NCBI GenBank assembly: GCA_964594865.1 | Contig: CAZQMZ010000014.1 | Location: forward strand, 1 to 20,734 | Length of the DNA stretch: 20,734 nt | Direction of reading: 5' to 3' | Source: Caccovivens sp964594865 | Lineage (GTDB): Bacteria; Bacillota; Clostridia; Christensenellales; UBA1242 | In this document: positions 1 through 7,018 of the stretch, one piece after another | Layout: each line of letters begins with the position of its first letter | How positions within the stretch are numbered: position 1 is the stretch's first letter | Program-made: the position numbers and the translations under genes | The notes under the pieces: model-generated | The model's input: only the letters and a program-made list of their open reading frames with translations | The model's database searches: none | Told to the model about the DNA's origin: nothing

Positions 1-69
1 CCAATCGCTCGTCTTGCTGCTGCACAAGCTGCAATCAAATATCCACGCAAGAAAAGAGCTCATAAATAA
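1..69 (+). CDS. C-terminal tail of an unidentified protein (partial)
   Basis: Frame 1 is open from the window edge to a TAA at 67-69, giving 22 residues, alanine-rich and then strongly basic (ending KKRAHK). The tail sits 17 bases before the next gene's start, with that gene's ribosome site in between, and no terminator intervenes, so the two are probably cotranscribed. A basic tail would suit a nucleic-acid-binding or ribosomal protein, but 22 residues are not enough to name the family. Confidence 0.5.
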   Translation, partial: PIARLAAAQAAIKYPRKKRAHK

Positions 70-86
70 TTTAAATCGGAGAGAAA

Positions 87-644
87 ATGTTTGACAATAT
101 TTTGGATAATGACGAAACAATTGTTGAGGTTCTTCGTCCAAGCAAGGCAAAGGTGGTCATTCGCACAGTGATTATACTTGTTTTGTGGGCAATATTTCTG
201 GCCTTCATCGGGGTTATATCTTATATGGCCGCGCGTGAAACTGGTGATGCCGGTGAATTGATTGGATTGTTTGTTGCCGTCATTGTGTTTGTTTTGCTTT
301 TTGCTTTACAACTTTTCTGCACTGTTATGTGGTATAAAAAGACTTATTATGCCTACACCAACAAGCGTCTTATCATCCGCACCGGTGTGATTGGTGTTGA
401 TTTTCGCTCTTTAGACATCAAAATGATTGGCGCAACTGATGTATATGTTTCGCTTTTTGACAAGATTGTCAAAAACACCGGGACTTTGCGTTTTGGAAGT
501 ATGTCAAGTCCAATCAACAACACGGCAGGGATGTTTGCTTTTGCACATATTTGCAATCCGTATGAAAATTATAAAAAAATCAAAGAGCATATTGAGGCGT
601 GCAAACAGTCTAATTCTCAAAACATAGAAAATCCTCAAATATAA
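87..644 (+). CDS. PH-domain (bPH2/DUF304-like) membrane protein
   Basis: 185 residues. A short polar N-terminus is followed by two membrane helices at about 23-48 and 58-82. A soluble bacterial PH-like domain follows at about 86-170, recognisable by the pattern YAYTNKRLIIRTGVIG and, later, GTLRFGS. This architecture (two helices then bPH2) is that of the YdbS/YdbT-type membrane-associated family, whose biochemical role is poorly defined. The start is the ATG preceded by GGAGAG at 78-83. It is probably the last gene of an operon entering from the left and ends just before a strong hairpin terminator. Family assignment is by pattern only; function unknown. Confidence 0.7.
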   Translation: MFDNILDNDETIVEVLRPSKAKVVIRTVIILVLWAIFLAFIGVISYMAARETGDAGELIGLFVAVIVFVLLFALQLFCTVMWYKKTYYAYTNKRLIIRTGVIGVDFRSLDIKMIGATDVYVSLFDKIVKNTGTLRFGSMSSPINNTAGMFAFAHICNPYENYKKIKEHIEACKQSNSQNIENPQI

Positions 645-649
645 ACAAA

Positions 650-678
650 AAAAACATCTCACAGCGAGATGTTTTTTT
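650..678. terminator. Bidirectional rho-independent terminator
   Basis: Stem ACATCTC (654-660) / GAGATGT (666-672), loop ACAGC, with a run of A before and of T after, so it can stop transcription from both sides. It lies between the convergent PH-domain gene and the 733-1209 gene. The same stem recurs at 10905-10925 and 18829-18852. Confidence 0.85.
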
Positions 679-732
679 GTTTGAATAAAGCATCGCATAG
701 ACAGTTGCCGATTTATAAATTTTCAAAATTTT

Positions 733-1209
733 TTATTTTTTGCCTCGACCTTCGTCGGTTTTGATTTTATTTTCTTTGCTCAATAGATATGCTTTGCTTT
801 TTTCTTCGAGTTCTTCCTCATTTGATGCACCACAGCAAGCTTTCACATGTGCAATCATTTCTTCAAGATCATCATAAACACAAAGAGAAGGACCAAAAAC
901 CGGCAGTTTGCCCCATCCATTGAGAAGCATGCAGATATAGCACACCGTTGGCGTTCCGTCTGGTTCATAACATAATTCATCAAAATTAGGGCCGTGTTTG
1001 TGCTGTGGAATGATGACTGCCAATTTGTTTCCAACGACATTGTTTCCATTATCATCTTTACTTAAAAATAATCTGTTGATCAACCAAACAGAAAGTCCAC
1101 CATGTTCTCGAATAAAATCATTTTTTTGTTCAAGAACATTCAATGATAACAATTCTTCAGTGGTTATTGAAGCATAATCTTTGTCTGTTATAAAATTTTT
1201 AAATTCCAT
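733..1209 (-). CDS. Unrecognised 158-residue soluble protein
   Basis: I do not recognise the family. The protein has no signal peptide or membrane helix. It has a Leu/Glu-rich N-terminus, a central part with an IIPQHKHGPNFDE stretch, a CYIC pair of cysteines, a further adjacent Cys pair (CC) and a charged Lys/Glu C-terminal tail ending GRGKK. The cysteines and histidines could bind metal, but this is speculation. The start is the ATG at 1209, not the in-frame TTG at 1221: the TTG sits inside the ribosome site GGAG (1216-1219), 6 bases before the ATG. It lies downstream of veg on the same strand with about 100 bases between and no clear terminator. An inverted repeat covers its ribosome site (see 1213-1250). 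Confidence 0.7.
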   Translation of the reverse strand: MEFKNFITDKDYASITTEELLSLNVLEQKNDFIREHGGLSVWLINRLFLSKDDNGNNVVGNKLAVIIPQHKHGPNFDELCYEPDGTPTVCYICMLLNGWGKLPVFGPSLCVYDDLEEMIAHVKACCGASNEEELEEKSKAYLLSKENKIKTDEGRGKK

Positions 1210-1212
1210 ATC

Positions 1213-1250
1213 TTTCTCCAAATTATATTTAGTTTAACATATTGGAGAAA
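1213..1250. repeat. 9-bp inverted repeat spanning promoter and ribosome site
   Basis: TTTCTCCAA (1213-1221) and TTGGAGAAA (1242-1250) are perfect inverted copies 20 bases apart. Read on the minus strand, the proximal arm contains the GGAG ribosome site of the 733-1209 gene and the distal arm is its exact complement. The centre lies on the candidate -10 element. It could be a DNA operator or, in a longer veg read-through transcript, a hairpin that masks the ribosome site. Confidence 0.5.
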
Positions 1251-1258
1251 AATGTCAA
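1231..1258 (-). promoter_or_regulatory. Candidate housekeeping promoter for the 733-1209 gene
   Basis: Minus strand: TTGACA (1253-1258), 16-base spacer, TAAACT (1231-1236) preceded by TATGT, an extended -10 (TRTGn). The predicted start is near 1224, giving a leader of about 15 bases with the ribosome site. The -35 is a perfect match; the -10 matches 4 of 6. A second, weaker option further up is TTGGAA with 16 bases to TATAAA. Confidence 0.5.
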
Positions 1259-1309
1259 TATGAAATTTCAAATTTTTTATATCTTTTTTATATTTATTTC
1301 CAATTTACT

Positions 1310-1540
1310 TCAATTTTCATCCAAAACCACATTGCCACAAAGGACATCAAAATAGGAAAAAGTTTGCAGTTTTTCATCCGCTGTTTTGATTGTGAACACG
1401 CTTGGATAGACGTCTTTGATGATTGCTGTCACGCTTTCAATTCTTTTTCGCCCGCGATTTATCTGCATTTGCACATTTTGTCCTTTCATGTTGGATATCT
1501 TCAACTTGATGTCATCAAGTCCATAAGTCGCTTTTCTCAT
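1310..1540 (-). CDS. veg: Veg protein (DUF1021)
   Basis: 76 residues, the usual size of Veg. The sequence shows the family pattern: N-terminal LDDIKLKI, then GQNVQMQINRGRKR, then a beta-rich domain ending in TADEKLQTFSYFDVL. Veg is a small cytoplasmic protein very abundant in Bacillus subtilis and reported there to influence biofilm-gene control and spore outgrowth; its molecular activity is not settled. The ATG at 1540 has AGGAG five bases upstream. It is divergent from sipL across about 114 bases. I could not settle on a promoter for it in that gap. Confidence 0.88.
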   Translation of the reverse strand: MRKATYGLDDIKLKISNMKGQNVQMQINRGRKRIESVTAIIKDVYPSVFTIKTADEKLQTFSYFDVLCGNVVLDEN

Positions 1541-1575
1541 ATCAACTCCTTTATGCGGATTTTTGACAACTTGAC

Positions 1576-1603
1576 TTGAAAATATTCAAAAATTTGTTCT
1601 AAT
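1576..1603 (+). promoter_or_regulatory. Possible promoter upstream of sipL
   Basis: TTGAAA (1576-1581), 16-base spacer, TCTAAT (1598-1603) with TGT directly before it, an extended -10. It overlaps an imperfect palindrome, TTGAAAATATTCAA. No convincing sigma-E promoter was found here, although sipL is expected to be sporulation-controlled, so this assignment is weak. Confidence 0.3.
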
Positions 1604-1654
1604 GTTGGCAAGCGACAAATAAAATAGACTAGAGTTAAAAATTTGGAGGGAAAA

Positions 1655-3166
1655 ATGGCTTTCGAAACAAGAAAATTTAATGTGGTCAAAAAGAAAAAAC
1701 TGGAAAAATCATCTTTTGCTGTGGAATGCAACATCGAAAACAGCACCGAAATCGAAAAGATTTTGTCGGTCTGTCACTCTGCAATGGCAGATAGTGCGGA
1801 AGTTTTGAACGGTGTTGTCAACTACACCGGCTACATCGACTTCTGTCTACTTTATCTCACAATTGACGGAGAAGTGGGGACCTTGAATTCGGCTTGTCCT
1901 TTCACTTCAAAATTTGAAGATGCTGATATCGCTGTCGGCGACCGCGTTGGAATTTCTGTCAATGTGGAGGACTATCAAATCGAAAGTGTGACTTCTTCCA
2001 ACATCAAAATTGGATGTATGATTGTGCAAAGCGGAGAGCTGATTAAGTCTTGCGAAGTGTCCAACATTTCAAGTGATGACGAAGACATATGTCAAAAGGA
2101 AGACGAGTTGCTTGTCAACACTCTTGTTGGCGAGGCGAACGAAACATTTGAAGTTGAAAGCGAAATTTCCATCAAAGAGCCGGTGCGAAAAGTTGTTTGC
2201 ACAGACAGTCAAGTGATTCTTAAAAATGTGGAAAGTGGCGTAAATTTTGTTTCAGTGACAGGCGAAGTTGTGACAAGACTTCTCTATCTCACCGAAAATG
2301 ATCGTTTTGAAACTTCTTATATAACCGAAAATTTCAAAGAAGAAGTGGAGTTGGAAGGAGTGGAACGTGAAGCGGTCAGTGAAGCGACTCTTTCCATTCG
2401 TCAAAACTCAATCAAGTGCGAAATCGACACCGCCGAAAAAGGAATAACTGTGCATATGTCCATTCCTATTCATGTGAGAGTTGTTTCTTATATCGAAAAG
2501 ACACAAAGTGTGGTCAAGGATATATACAGCATATCTTGCAATCTCAATGTTGCAACTTCATCTTTTGAAATGACAAAAGAAAATCCGTCGGATATGTTTG
2601 AAGAAAAGATTGACGGCACTCTCACTCTTGATGATGACAAACCTCGAGTGGATAAGGTGATGTTTATTGGCGGATCCAATCTCAATGTCACAAATTCATA
2701 TATAAAAAGTGGTGAAGTGTTTGTGGAAGGTGTCACAAAAACCAATGTTGTCTATCTCAACGACGAAACAAACACCCTTCATAGTGTTGTGGTTGAAGTG
2801 CCGTTTGTTGTTTCTGACAAAGCAGACTATGACGAAAGCACAACGGTGAGAGCAGTTGCCACACTCACCGATGTTGATGTTGTTGTCAAAAAAGGCAGAG
2901 AATTTTTGTTTGACGCAAAAATCAAAGCAAATGTCAACTATTTTTCCGACAATATTGGAGCGGTTATTTCAAATGTTGAAACTGCTGAAACATACGAAGA
3001 AAGAGATTGTGCAATTGAGCTTGTCTTTGCAAGTGCTGGACAAAGCGCTTGGGATATTGCCAAGGCGGTTAAAGTTAAAGAAGAAACAATTTTGATGCAA
3101 AATCCTGATGCTGTTTTTCCGCTTGAAAATGATGAAAACATTGTTGTGTATTATAAAATTAGATAG
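1655..3166 (+). CDS. sipL: SipL-type spore coat protein (DUF3794 repeats plus LysM)
   Basis: 503 residues, cytoplasmic, no signal peptide. Several beta-rich DUF3794/SPOCS-type repeats fill the body, and a single LysM domain lies at about 462-503 (GQSAWDIAKAVKVKEETI, then LENDENIVVYY). This is the architecture and length of SipL of Clostridioides difficile, which binds SpoIVA through its LysM domain and localises the coat around the forespore from the mother cell. spoIVA is in the same window at 16759. The start is the ATG at 1655, with GGAGGG at 1645-1650; an in-frame TTG at 1643 lies in that ribosome site. A hairpin terminator follows. A paralogous DUF3794-LysM protein of other function is possible, but a SpoIVA neighbour favours SipL. 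Confidence 0.82.
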   Translation: MAFETRKFNVVKKKKLEKSSFAVECNIENSTEIEKILSVCHSAMADSAEVLNGVVNYTGYIDFCLLYLTIDGEVGTLNSACPFTSKFEDADIAVGDRVGISVNVEDYQIESVTSSNIKIGCMIVQSGELIKSCEVSNISSDDEDICQKEDELLVNTLVGEANETFEVESEISIKEPVRKVVCTDSQVILKNVESGVNFVSVTGEVVTRLLYLTENDRFETSYITENFKEEVELEGVEREAVSEATLSIRQNSIKCEIDTAEKGITVHMSIPIHVRVVSYIEKTQSVVKDIYSISCNLNVATSSFEMTKENPSDMFEEKIDGTLTLDDDKPRVDKVMFIGGSNLNVTNSYIKSGEVFVEGVTKTNVVYLNDETNTLHSVVVEVPFVVSDKADYDESTTVRAVATLTDVDVVVKKGREFLFDAKIKANVNYFSDNIGAVISNVETAETYEERDCAIELVFASAGQSAWDIAKAVKVKEETILMQNPDAVFPLENDENIVVYYKIR

Positions 3167-3199
3167 ACGAAAAATAATAAAAAAATCAAAAAAAATCAC

Positions 3200-3230
3200 A
3201 AAAATCGCAAAAATATTGCGATTTTTTCTT
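3200..3230 (+). terminator. Rho-independent terminator after sipL
   Basis: Perfect 10-bp stem AAAATCGCAA (3201-3210) / TTGCGATTTT (3216-3225), loop AAATA, followed by a T run. It isolates sipL from spoIIR. Confidence 0.85.
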
Positions 3231-3265
3231 ATTTTTCAGTCAAAAATGCTTTCAGGAGAGATTTT

Positions 3266-3787
3266 ATGAAATATATTTTGTCTTTCTTTGGAGTTGGGAT
3301 TATTGTCTTGGCAATTTGCTTGTGTGGCGGAAAAAACAGTAGTGAAGATTTTTTAAGAATTCACATTGTGGCGAATTCGAACAGCACATATGACCAAAAT
3401 CTCAAATATGTTGTCAAAGATGCAGTGGTGGGTTATCTTCTACCTCTGCTTGCTGATGCTCAGGATGAAAGTGAAGCAAAAGAAATTGTTTTGCAAAATC
3501 TTCTTGAAATCAATGAAGTGGCAAATACGGCTCTTGAAAGTGAAGGTGCAACATATTCTGCCAGCGTCTCAATCACGAGTGAAAATATGCCAACTCGAGC
3601 ATATGAAAGCCTTGTTCTTGAAGAAGGAATATATGACAGTTTGAAGATTGTTTTGGGTGAAGGCAATGGTGATAATTGGTGGTGTGTGGTCTTTCCTGCG
3701 GTTTGCTATATCGACTCAAAAAATGTCGAAAATGTTGAGTATATTTCCAAAATTTTGGACATTATAAGTAATGTAACAAAAAAATGA
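3266..3787 (+). CDS. spoIIR: Stage II sporulation protein R
   Basis: 173 residues. N-terminal hydrophobic signal/anchor at about 1-20, then the family hallmarks LRIHIVANSNS followed by DQNLKYVVKDAV, and late in the protein GDNWWCVVFPAVCY. SpoIIR is made in the forespore, exported to the intermembrane space and activates the SpoIIGA protease to process pro-sigma-E in the mother cell. The C-terminus is short: the protein ends soon after the NWWCVVFP motif. The start is the ATG with AGGAGAG at 3254-3260. The gene ends 11 bases before sleB, with sleB's ribosome site beginning just after its stop. In Bacillus spoIIR is under sigma-F; no convincing sigma-F promoter is visible. Confidence 0.92.
   Translation: MKYILSFFGVGIIVLAICLCGGKNSSEDFLRIHIVANSNSTYDQNLKYVVKDAVVGYLLPLLADAQDESEAKEIVLQNLLEINEVANTALESEGATYSASVSITSENMPTRAYESLVLEEGIYDSLKIVLGEGNGDNWWCVVFPAVCYIDSKNVENVEYISKILDIISNVTKK
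3739..3766 (+). promoter_or_regulatory. Candidate sigma-G promoter for sleB-ypeB, with palindromic spacer
   Basis: Inside the 3' end of spoIIR, GTATA (3739-3743) and CATTATA (3760-3766) are 16 bases apart. They resemble the forespore sigma-G pattern (-35 gnATR, -10 CATnnTA). The predicted start would be near 3773, about 26 bases before the sleB ATG. The spacer holds the perfect 14-bp palindrome TCCAAAATTTTGGA (3746-3759). AT-rich coding sequence can mimic such elements, so this is suggestive only. Confidence 0.35.
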
Positions 3788-3798
3788 ATGGAGGAAAT

Positions 3799-4716
3799 AT
3801 GAAAAAAAGATTAATTGCCATTGCGTTTGCATTCATCTTTGCTTTTATGTCAATCGGCTCTTTGACTCTTGTTTCAACAATTTACATAGGCTCTGATGTT
3901 GCAGTTGTGGAAGCATCTCTCACCACAAGTGAAATCAAAACATTGCAGACAAAATTGAAAAATTGGGGATATTACACCGGCTCGGTGGATGGCATTTTTG
4001 GGTCAAAAACTCTTGCTGCTGTCAAACTCTTTCAAGAGAAAAACGGATTGACTGTGGATGGAATTGTTGGATCGCAAACGGCGGCGGCACTTGGAATGAC
4101 GCTTTCAAGTTCGTCAAGTTCATCTTCATCGACAACCGTAAGTACATCTTTGACCACAAGTCAAATCAAGACAGTTCAAACCAAACTGAAAAATTGGGGA
4201 TATTACACCGGCGAGGTTGACGGCATATATGGATCTCTTACAGTTGCTGCTGTCAAACTTTTTCAGGAGAAAAATGGGTTGACAGTGGATGGAATCGTTG
4301 GAACAAACACTGCTGCCGCTCTTGGAATGACATTGACAACTTCAAGTGACGACGTTTCAGTTTCAAGCAGTGATTTGGAACTTCTTGCAAGATGTGTCTA
4401 TGCCGAAGCACGTGGTGAAATTTACACAGGGCAAGTGGCCGTGGCAGCCGTTGTGCTTAACAGGGTGAAGAGTTCAAGTTTTCCAAACACGATTGCAGGG
4501 GTTATATATCAACCATATGCTTTCTCATGCGTGACTGATGGTCAAATAAATTTGGAACCGGATGAAACAGCATACAGCGCTGCACAAGATGCATTGAATG
4601 GATGGGATCCAACATATGGAGCACTTTATTATTACAACGCATCAACTGCAACAAGTTCTTGGATTTACACTCGAACAACAACCGTGACAATTGGCAACCA
4701 TGTGTTTGCAATATAA
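3799..4716 (+). CDS. sleB: Spore cortex-lytic enzyme SleB with two peptidoglycan-binding domains
   Basis: 305 residues. Signal peptide with probable cleavage after Ala39 (VVEA/S). Two PG_binding_1 domains at about 41-100 and 119-178, each with the NWGYYTG...VDGI(F/Y)GS core, separated by a serine run. The C-terminal Hydrolase_2 (SleB/CwlJ) domain spans about 190-305 with AEARGE at 202-207; Glu203 is the likely catalytic acid by comparison with known SleB. SleB is a lytic transglycosylase that degrades muramic-lactam cortex on germination. The ATG at 3799 has GGAGG just upstream; the earlier ATG at 3784 overlaps the spoIIR stop and lacks a site. Most SleB proteins I know have one binding domain. 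It is followed by its partner gene ypeB after 9 bases. Confidence 0.92.
   Translation: MKKRLIAIAFAFIFAFMSIGSLTLVSTIYIGSDVAVVEASLTTSEIKTLQTKLKNWGYYTGSVDGIFGSKTLAAVKLFQEKNGLTVDGIVGSQTAAALGMTLSSSSSSSSSTTVSTSLTTSQIKTVQTKLKNWGYYTGEVDGIYGSLTVAAVKLFQEKNGLTVDGIVGTNTAAALGMTLTTSSDDVSVSSSDLELLARCVYAEARGEIYTGQVAVAAVVLNRVKSSSFPNTIAGVIYQPYAFSCVTDGQINLEPDETAYSAAQDALNGWDPTYGALYYYNASTATSSWIYTRTTTVTIGNHVFAI
3913..4340 (+). repeat. Tandem duplication of the peptidoglycan-binding module in sleB
   Basis: Two copies of about 190 bases (roughly 3913-4105 and 4150-4335) remain similar at the DNA level, including an identical stretch of more than 20 bases encoding KNWGYYTG (around 3957 and 4193). They are joined by a serine-codon run. 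Confidence 0.75.
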
Positions 4717-4725
4717 GGAGGGATT

Positions 4726-6180
4726 ATGAAAGGAGATATCAATTATTCATCCATCACCAAAGATGATGCGAAAACAAAAAATAATAGCGAAAAAAATCAA
4801 AGTAAACATCAAGCAAAAAAATCTGAAAATGGTGCAAAAAAGCGAACATACAAGGGCGCTGTGATTGGACTTTCAATTGCCACCGGTGTTCTGGGACTTT
4901 CGACAATTGGACTTGCAGTTGCATGTGGTGTCAGCATGAATGTTGCAAATGGCTATGCAACCCAAATTGAAAATGTCTATAAAAAGAACTATTATGAACT
5001 TGTGGACAGCGTCAACAGTGCGGACACGGATATAAGCAAACTGCTTGCTTCTGATGATGAAACATATCAAGCCAAACTTTTGACTTCTCTCGCACAAGAA
5101 GCAAATGATATGCAATCAAACATCGCAAACCTTCCTTTGACTGGTGAAAATGTTCTTGAAAGTGTGAAATTTATCAATCAAATGTCCGGCTATACGCAAA
5201 CTCTTGAAGAAAAACTTGTTCAGGGCGGAACGTTGTCAGAAAGCGATTTGGAAACATTGAGTGAAATGCACGAAACTCTGTCAGAGATGAAGGTATATCT
5301 CAACAAAATGACTCAAAAGATGTTGAACGGCTATTCAATTTTGGAAGCGTCAAGATTGATGAGTGGAAATTATGATCAATTCACCATAGACTTTTCACAG
5401 ATTAAGGCGGAAGGCACAGAATATCCAAGCATGATATATGACGGACCATTTTCTGACAGTGTTGTCAATGCAGAAATTAAGGGGTTAACTGGCAATGAAA
5501 TTGAAAAAGAAGAGGCTTATCAAAAAGTTGACGAAGTTTTCAAAAATATCGCAAATTTGTCATATGTTGGAATGACCGAGGGGAATTTCACAACCTACAA
5601 CTTCTCTTTGACAAACAGTGATAAGCAAAATCTCTATGTTCAAGTGACAAAAATTGGGGGACACATTTTGACTGTCAGTGGTGGTGTGGAAAGTGTAAAC
5701 GAAACCATTGATATGGAACAGGCTGAAAAAATTGCGCTTGATTTTGCCAAAGCCAATGGAATTGAAAACCCAGAAGTTGTTTGGAGTGACACTCTCAACA
5801 GTCAAGTATATCTCAACATTGCTCCGGTGGAAGATGGAGTGGTGCTCTATCCAGACCTTGTGAAAGTCAAGGTTGATATGGAAAGTGGAAATGTGATTGG
5901 ATATGATGCAATTTCTTATTACACAAATCACACCGAGCGTGATCTTGTGGCAAGTGGAATTGGAATTGATCTTGCAAGCGAATTTGTTGACAGTTCTTTC
6001 ACCATAATTTCACAAAGACTTGTGCTTGCTCCGCTGGATTATAATCGTGAAGTGCTTTGCTATGAATTTGAAGCTATGCGCGATGGAGCGACTTATTACA
6101 TCTATCTCAATGCCGAAACAGGAGAAGAAGAAAACATCTTGAAGGTGCTTGAAACAACCGATGGAAGCAAATTGATGTGA
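4726..6180 (+). CDS. ypeB: Germination protein YpeB
   Basis: 484 residues. A polar, Lys-rich cytoplasmic N-terminus of about 42 residues precedes one membrane helix (about 43-70). A helical extracytoplasmic region follows at about 75-235, then PepSY-like YpeB domains to the end (patterns such as AEKIALDFAKANGIENPEVVW and VKVKVDMESGNVIGYDA). YpeB sits in the inner spore membrane/cortex and is needed for SleB to accumulate stably, which matches its position directly behind sleB. The ribosome site AAGGAGGG abuts the sleB stop. The charged N-terminal extension looks longer than in the YpeB proteins I know. A terminator follows. Confidence 0.9.
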   Translation: MKGDINYSSITKDDAKTKNNSEKNQSKHQAKKSENGAKKRTYKGAVIGLSIATGVLGLSTIGLAVACGVSMNVANGYATQIENVYKKNYYELVDSVNSADTDISKLLASDDETYQAKLLTSLAQEANDMQSNIANLPLTGENVLESVKFINQMSGYTQTLEEKLVQGGTLSESDLETLSEMHETLSEMKVYLNKMTQKMLNGYSILEASRLMSGNYDQFTIDFSQIKAEGTEYPSMIYDGPFSDSVVNAEIKGLTGNEIEKEEAYQKVDEVFKNIANLSYVGMTEGNFTTYNFSLTNSDKQNLYVQVTKIGGHILTVSGGVESVNETIDMEQAEKIALDFAKANGIENPEVVWSDTLNSQVYLNIAPVEDGVVLYPDLVKVKVDMESGNVIGYDAISYYTNHTERDLVASGIGIDLASEFVDSSFTIISQRLVLAPLDYNREVLCYEFEAMRDGATYYIYLNAETGEEENILKVLETTDGSKLM

Positions 6181-6200
6181 AAATTCTCTTTTTCAAAAAA

Positions 6201-6232
6201 ATAAAAAGTGAGCATATGTTCACTTTTTGTTT
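6201..6232. terminator. Bidirectional terminator between ypeB and the 6234-6944 gene
   Basis: Stem AAAAAGTGAGC / GTTCACTTTTT (6203-6228) with loop ATAT; it contains one G.T pair and has a T run after it. The symmetric A/T flanks serve both convergent genes. Confidence 0.82.
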
Positions 6233-6233
6233 T

Positions 6234-6944
6234 TTAGTTTTCAAAGTCGTCAAAATGGTCTTGCACTCTTTCAATTGGAATTTTTTCTTCATATTTCTTT
6301 TGTCTGTTTTTGTTGTAGGATTTGACTATGACCGTCGTTCCAACAATGATGGCAACAACACTTGCAACAAGGGCAGTGATCGAGTTCCAATTGACAACAT
6401 TTTCCGGATTAGTTACGGAGAGAATGGCAACTTGTGTAAGAACAATGGCATACAAAGCTGAAACGAAATTGCAACAGCGAAGGCTTGCCAAAAGGATGTC
6501 ATTTTTCTTTTTCACATGAAGAAGATTGTATATGGCAACTTCAAGTTCCACAAAGGAACAGAATGCAAGTGCAATTGCCCAAATCAAACCAAATTGGCTG
6601 TTTTGAGAAGAAACGTATGTCAAAGCCATATAAGACCCAAAAGCAATTCCAGAAATCAAAATCAACACACCCATGATGATGCTTTTTGTTTCTTTGTTTA
6701 TCTCTTGTGCGGTTTTGCTATGATTTGAGATAAAGATTTTTTTGCTGAACCCAAGCAAAAGTGTGTATGTTCCGCTGAGCACATAAAGATATGAGGTTTG
6801 AAAAAATCCAACCAAAATCTTTGCTATTGACCAAACAAAATTATAAACCATGGTGAAAAAAGTGATAACCTTGGTTTTTGCCAGTGGATCTGACTTAAAT
6901 TTGCGATATTTTTCTTTTGGGCTCATATCAATATGATACTTCAT
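6234..6944 (-). CDS. Six-helix membrane protein of unknown function
   Basis: 236 residues with a basic N-terminal segment (about 1-25), six predicted membrane helices (about 26-47, 51-66, 90-112, 119-142, 153-175, 189-207) and a charged C-terminal tail. I recognise no catalytic motif or named family. No good ribosome site precedes the ATG at 6944 (only a weak GAAG), and the inner ATG at 6926 is no better, so the start is uncertain. The spoVG terminator lies between it and spoVG, so it probably has its own weak promoter. Confidence 0.65.
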   Translation of the reverse strand: MKYHIDMSPKEKYRKFKSDPLAKTKVITFFTMVYNFVWSIAKILVGFFQTSYLYVLSGTYTLLLGFSKKIFISNHSKTAQEINKETKSIIMGVLILISGIAFGSYMALTYVSSQNSQFGLIWAIALAFCSFVELEVAIYNLLHVKKKNDILLASLRCCNFVSALYAIVLTQVAILSVTNPENVVNWNSITALVASVVAIIVGTTVIVKSYNKNRQKKYEEKIPIERVQDHFDDFEN

Positions 6945-6975
6945 TTATCTTCAAAAAGCAACAGTTTTTTTTGAA

Positions 6976-7010
6976 AATAATAAAAAAGCGACCAAATTTG
7001 GCCACTTTTA
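6976..7010 (-). terminator. Terminator of spoVG (minus-strand specific)
   Basis: Arms 6984-6996 and 6997-7009. In the minus-strand RNA all positions pair, two of them as G.U, and the hairpin is followed by a U run. In the plus-strand RNA the same two positions become A.C mismatches, so the stem is oriented. Confidence 0.75.
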
Positions 7011-7018
7011 TTTGAAAA

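Noticed and set aside
3148..3176. GTATT followed by GACGAAAAATA after sipL, resembling a forespore promoter
   Set aside because: It lies upstream of the strong sipL terminator and matches poorly.
3219..3248. Possible sigma-F promoter of spoIIR (GTCAAAAATG as -10)
   Set aside because: The -10 has one mismatch to the sigma-F pattern, but the -35 would be GCGAT inside the terminator arm, and the predicted start would fall in the ribosome site.
5560..5931. Long minus-strand open frames inside ypeB, fakA (12579-13352) and spoIVA (16849-17718)
   Set aside because: They are antisense shadows of well-supported genes, with no ribosome sites and His/Phe/Cys-rich unlikely compositions.
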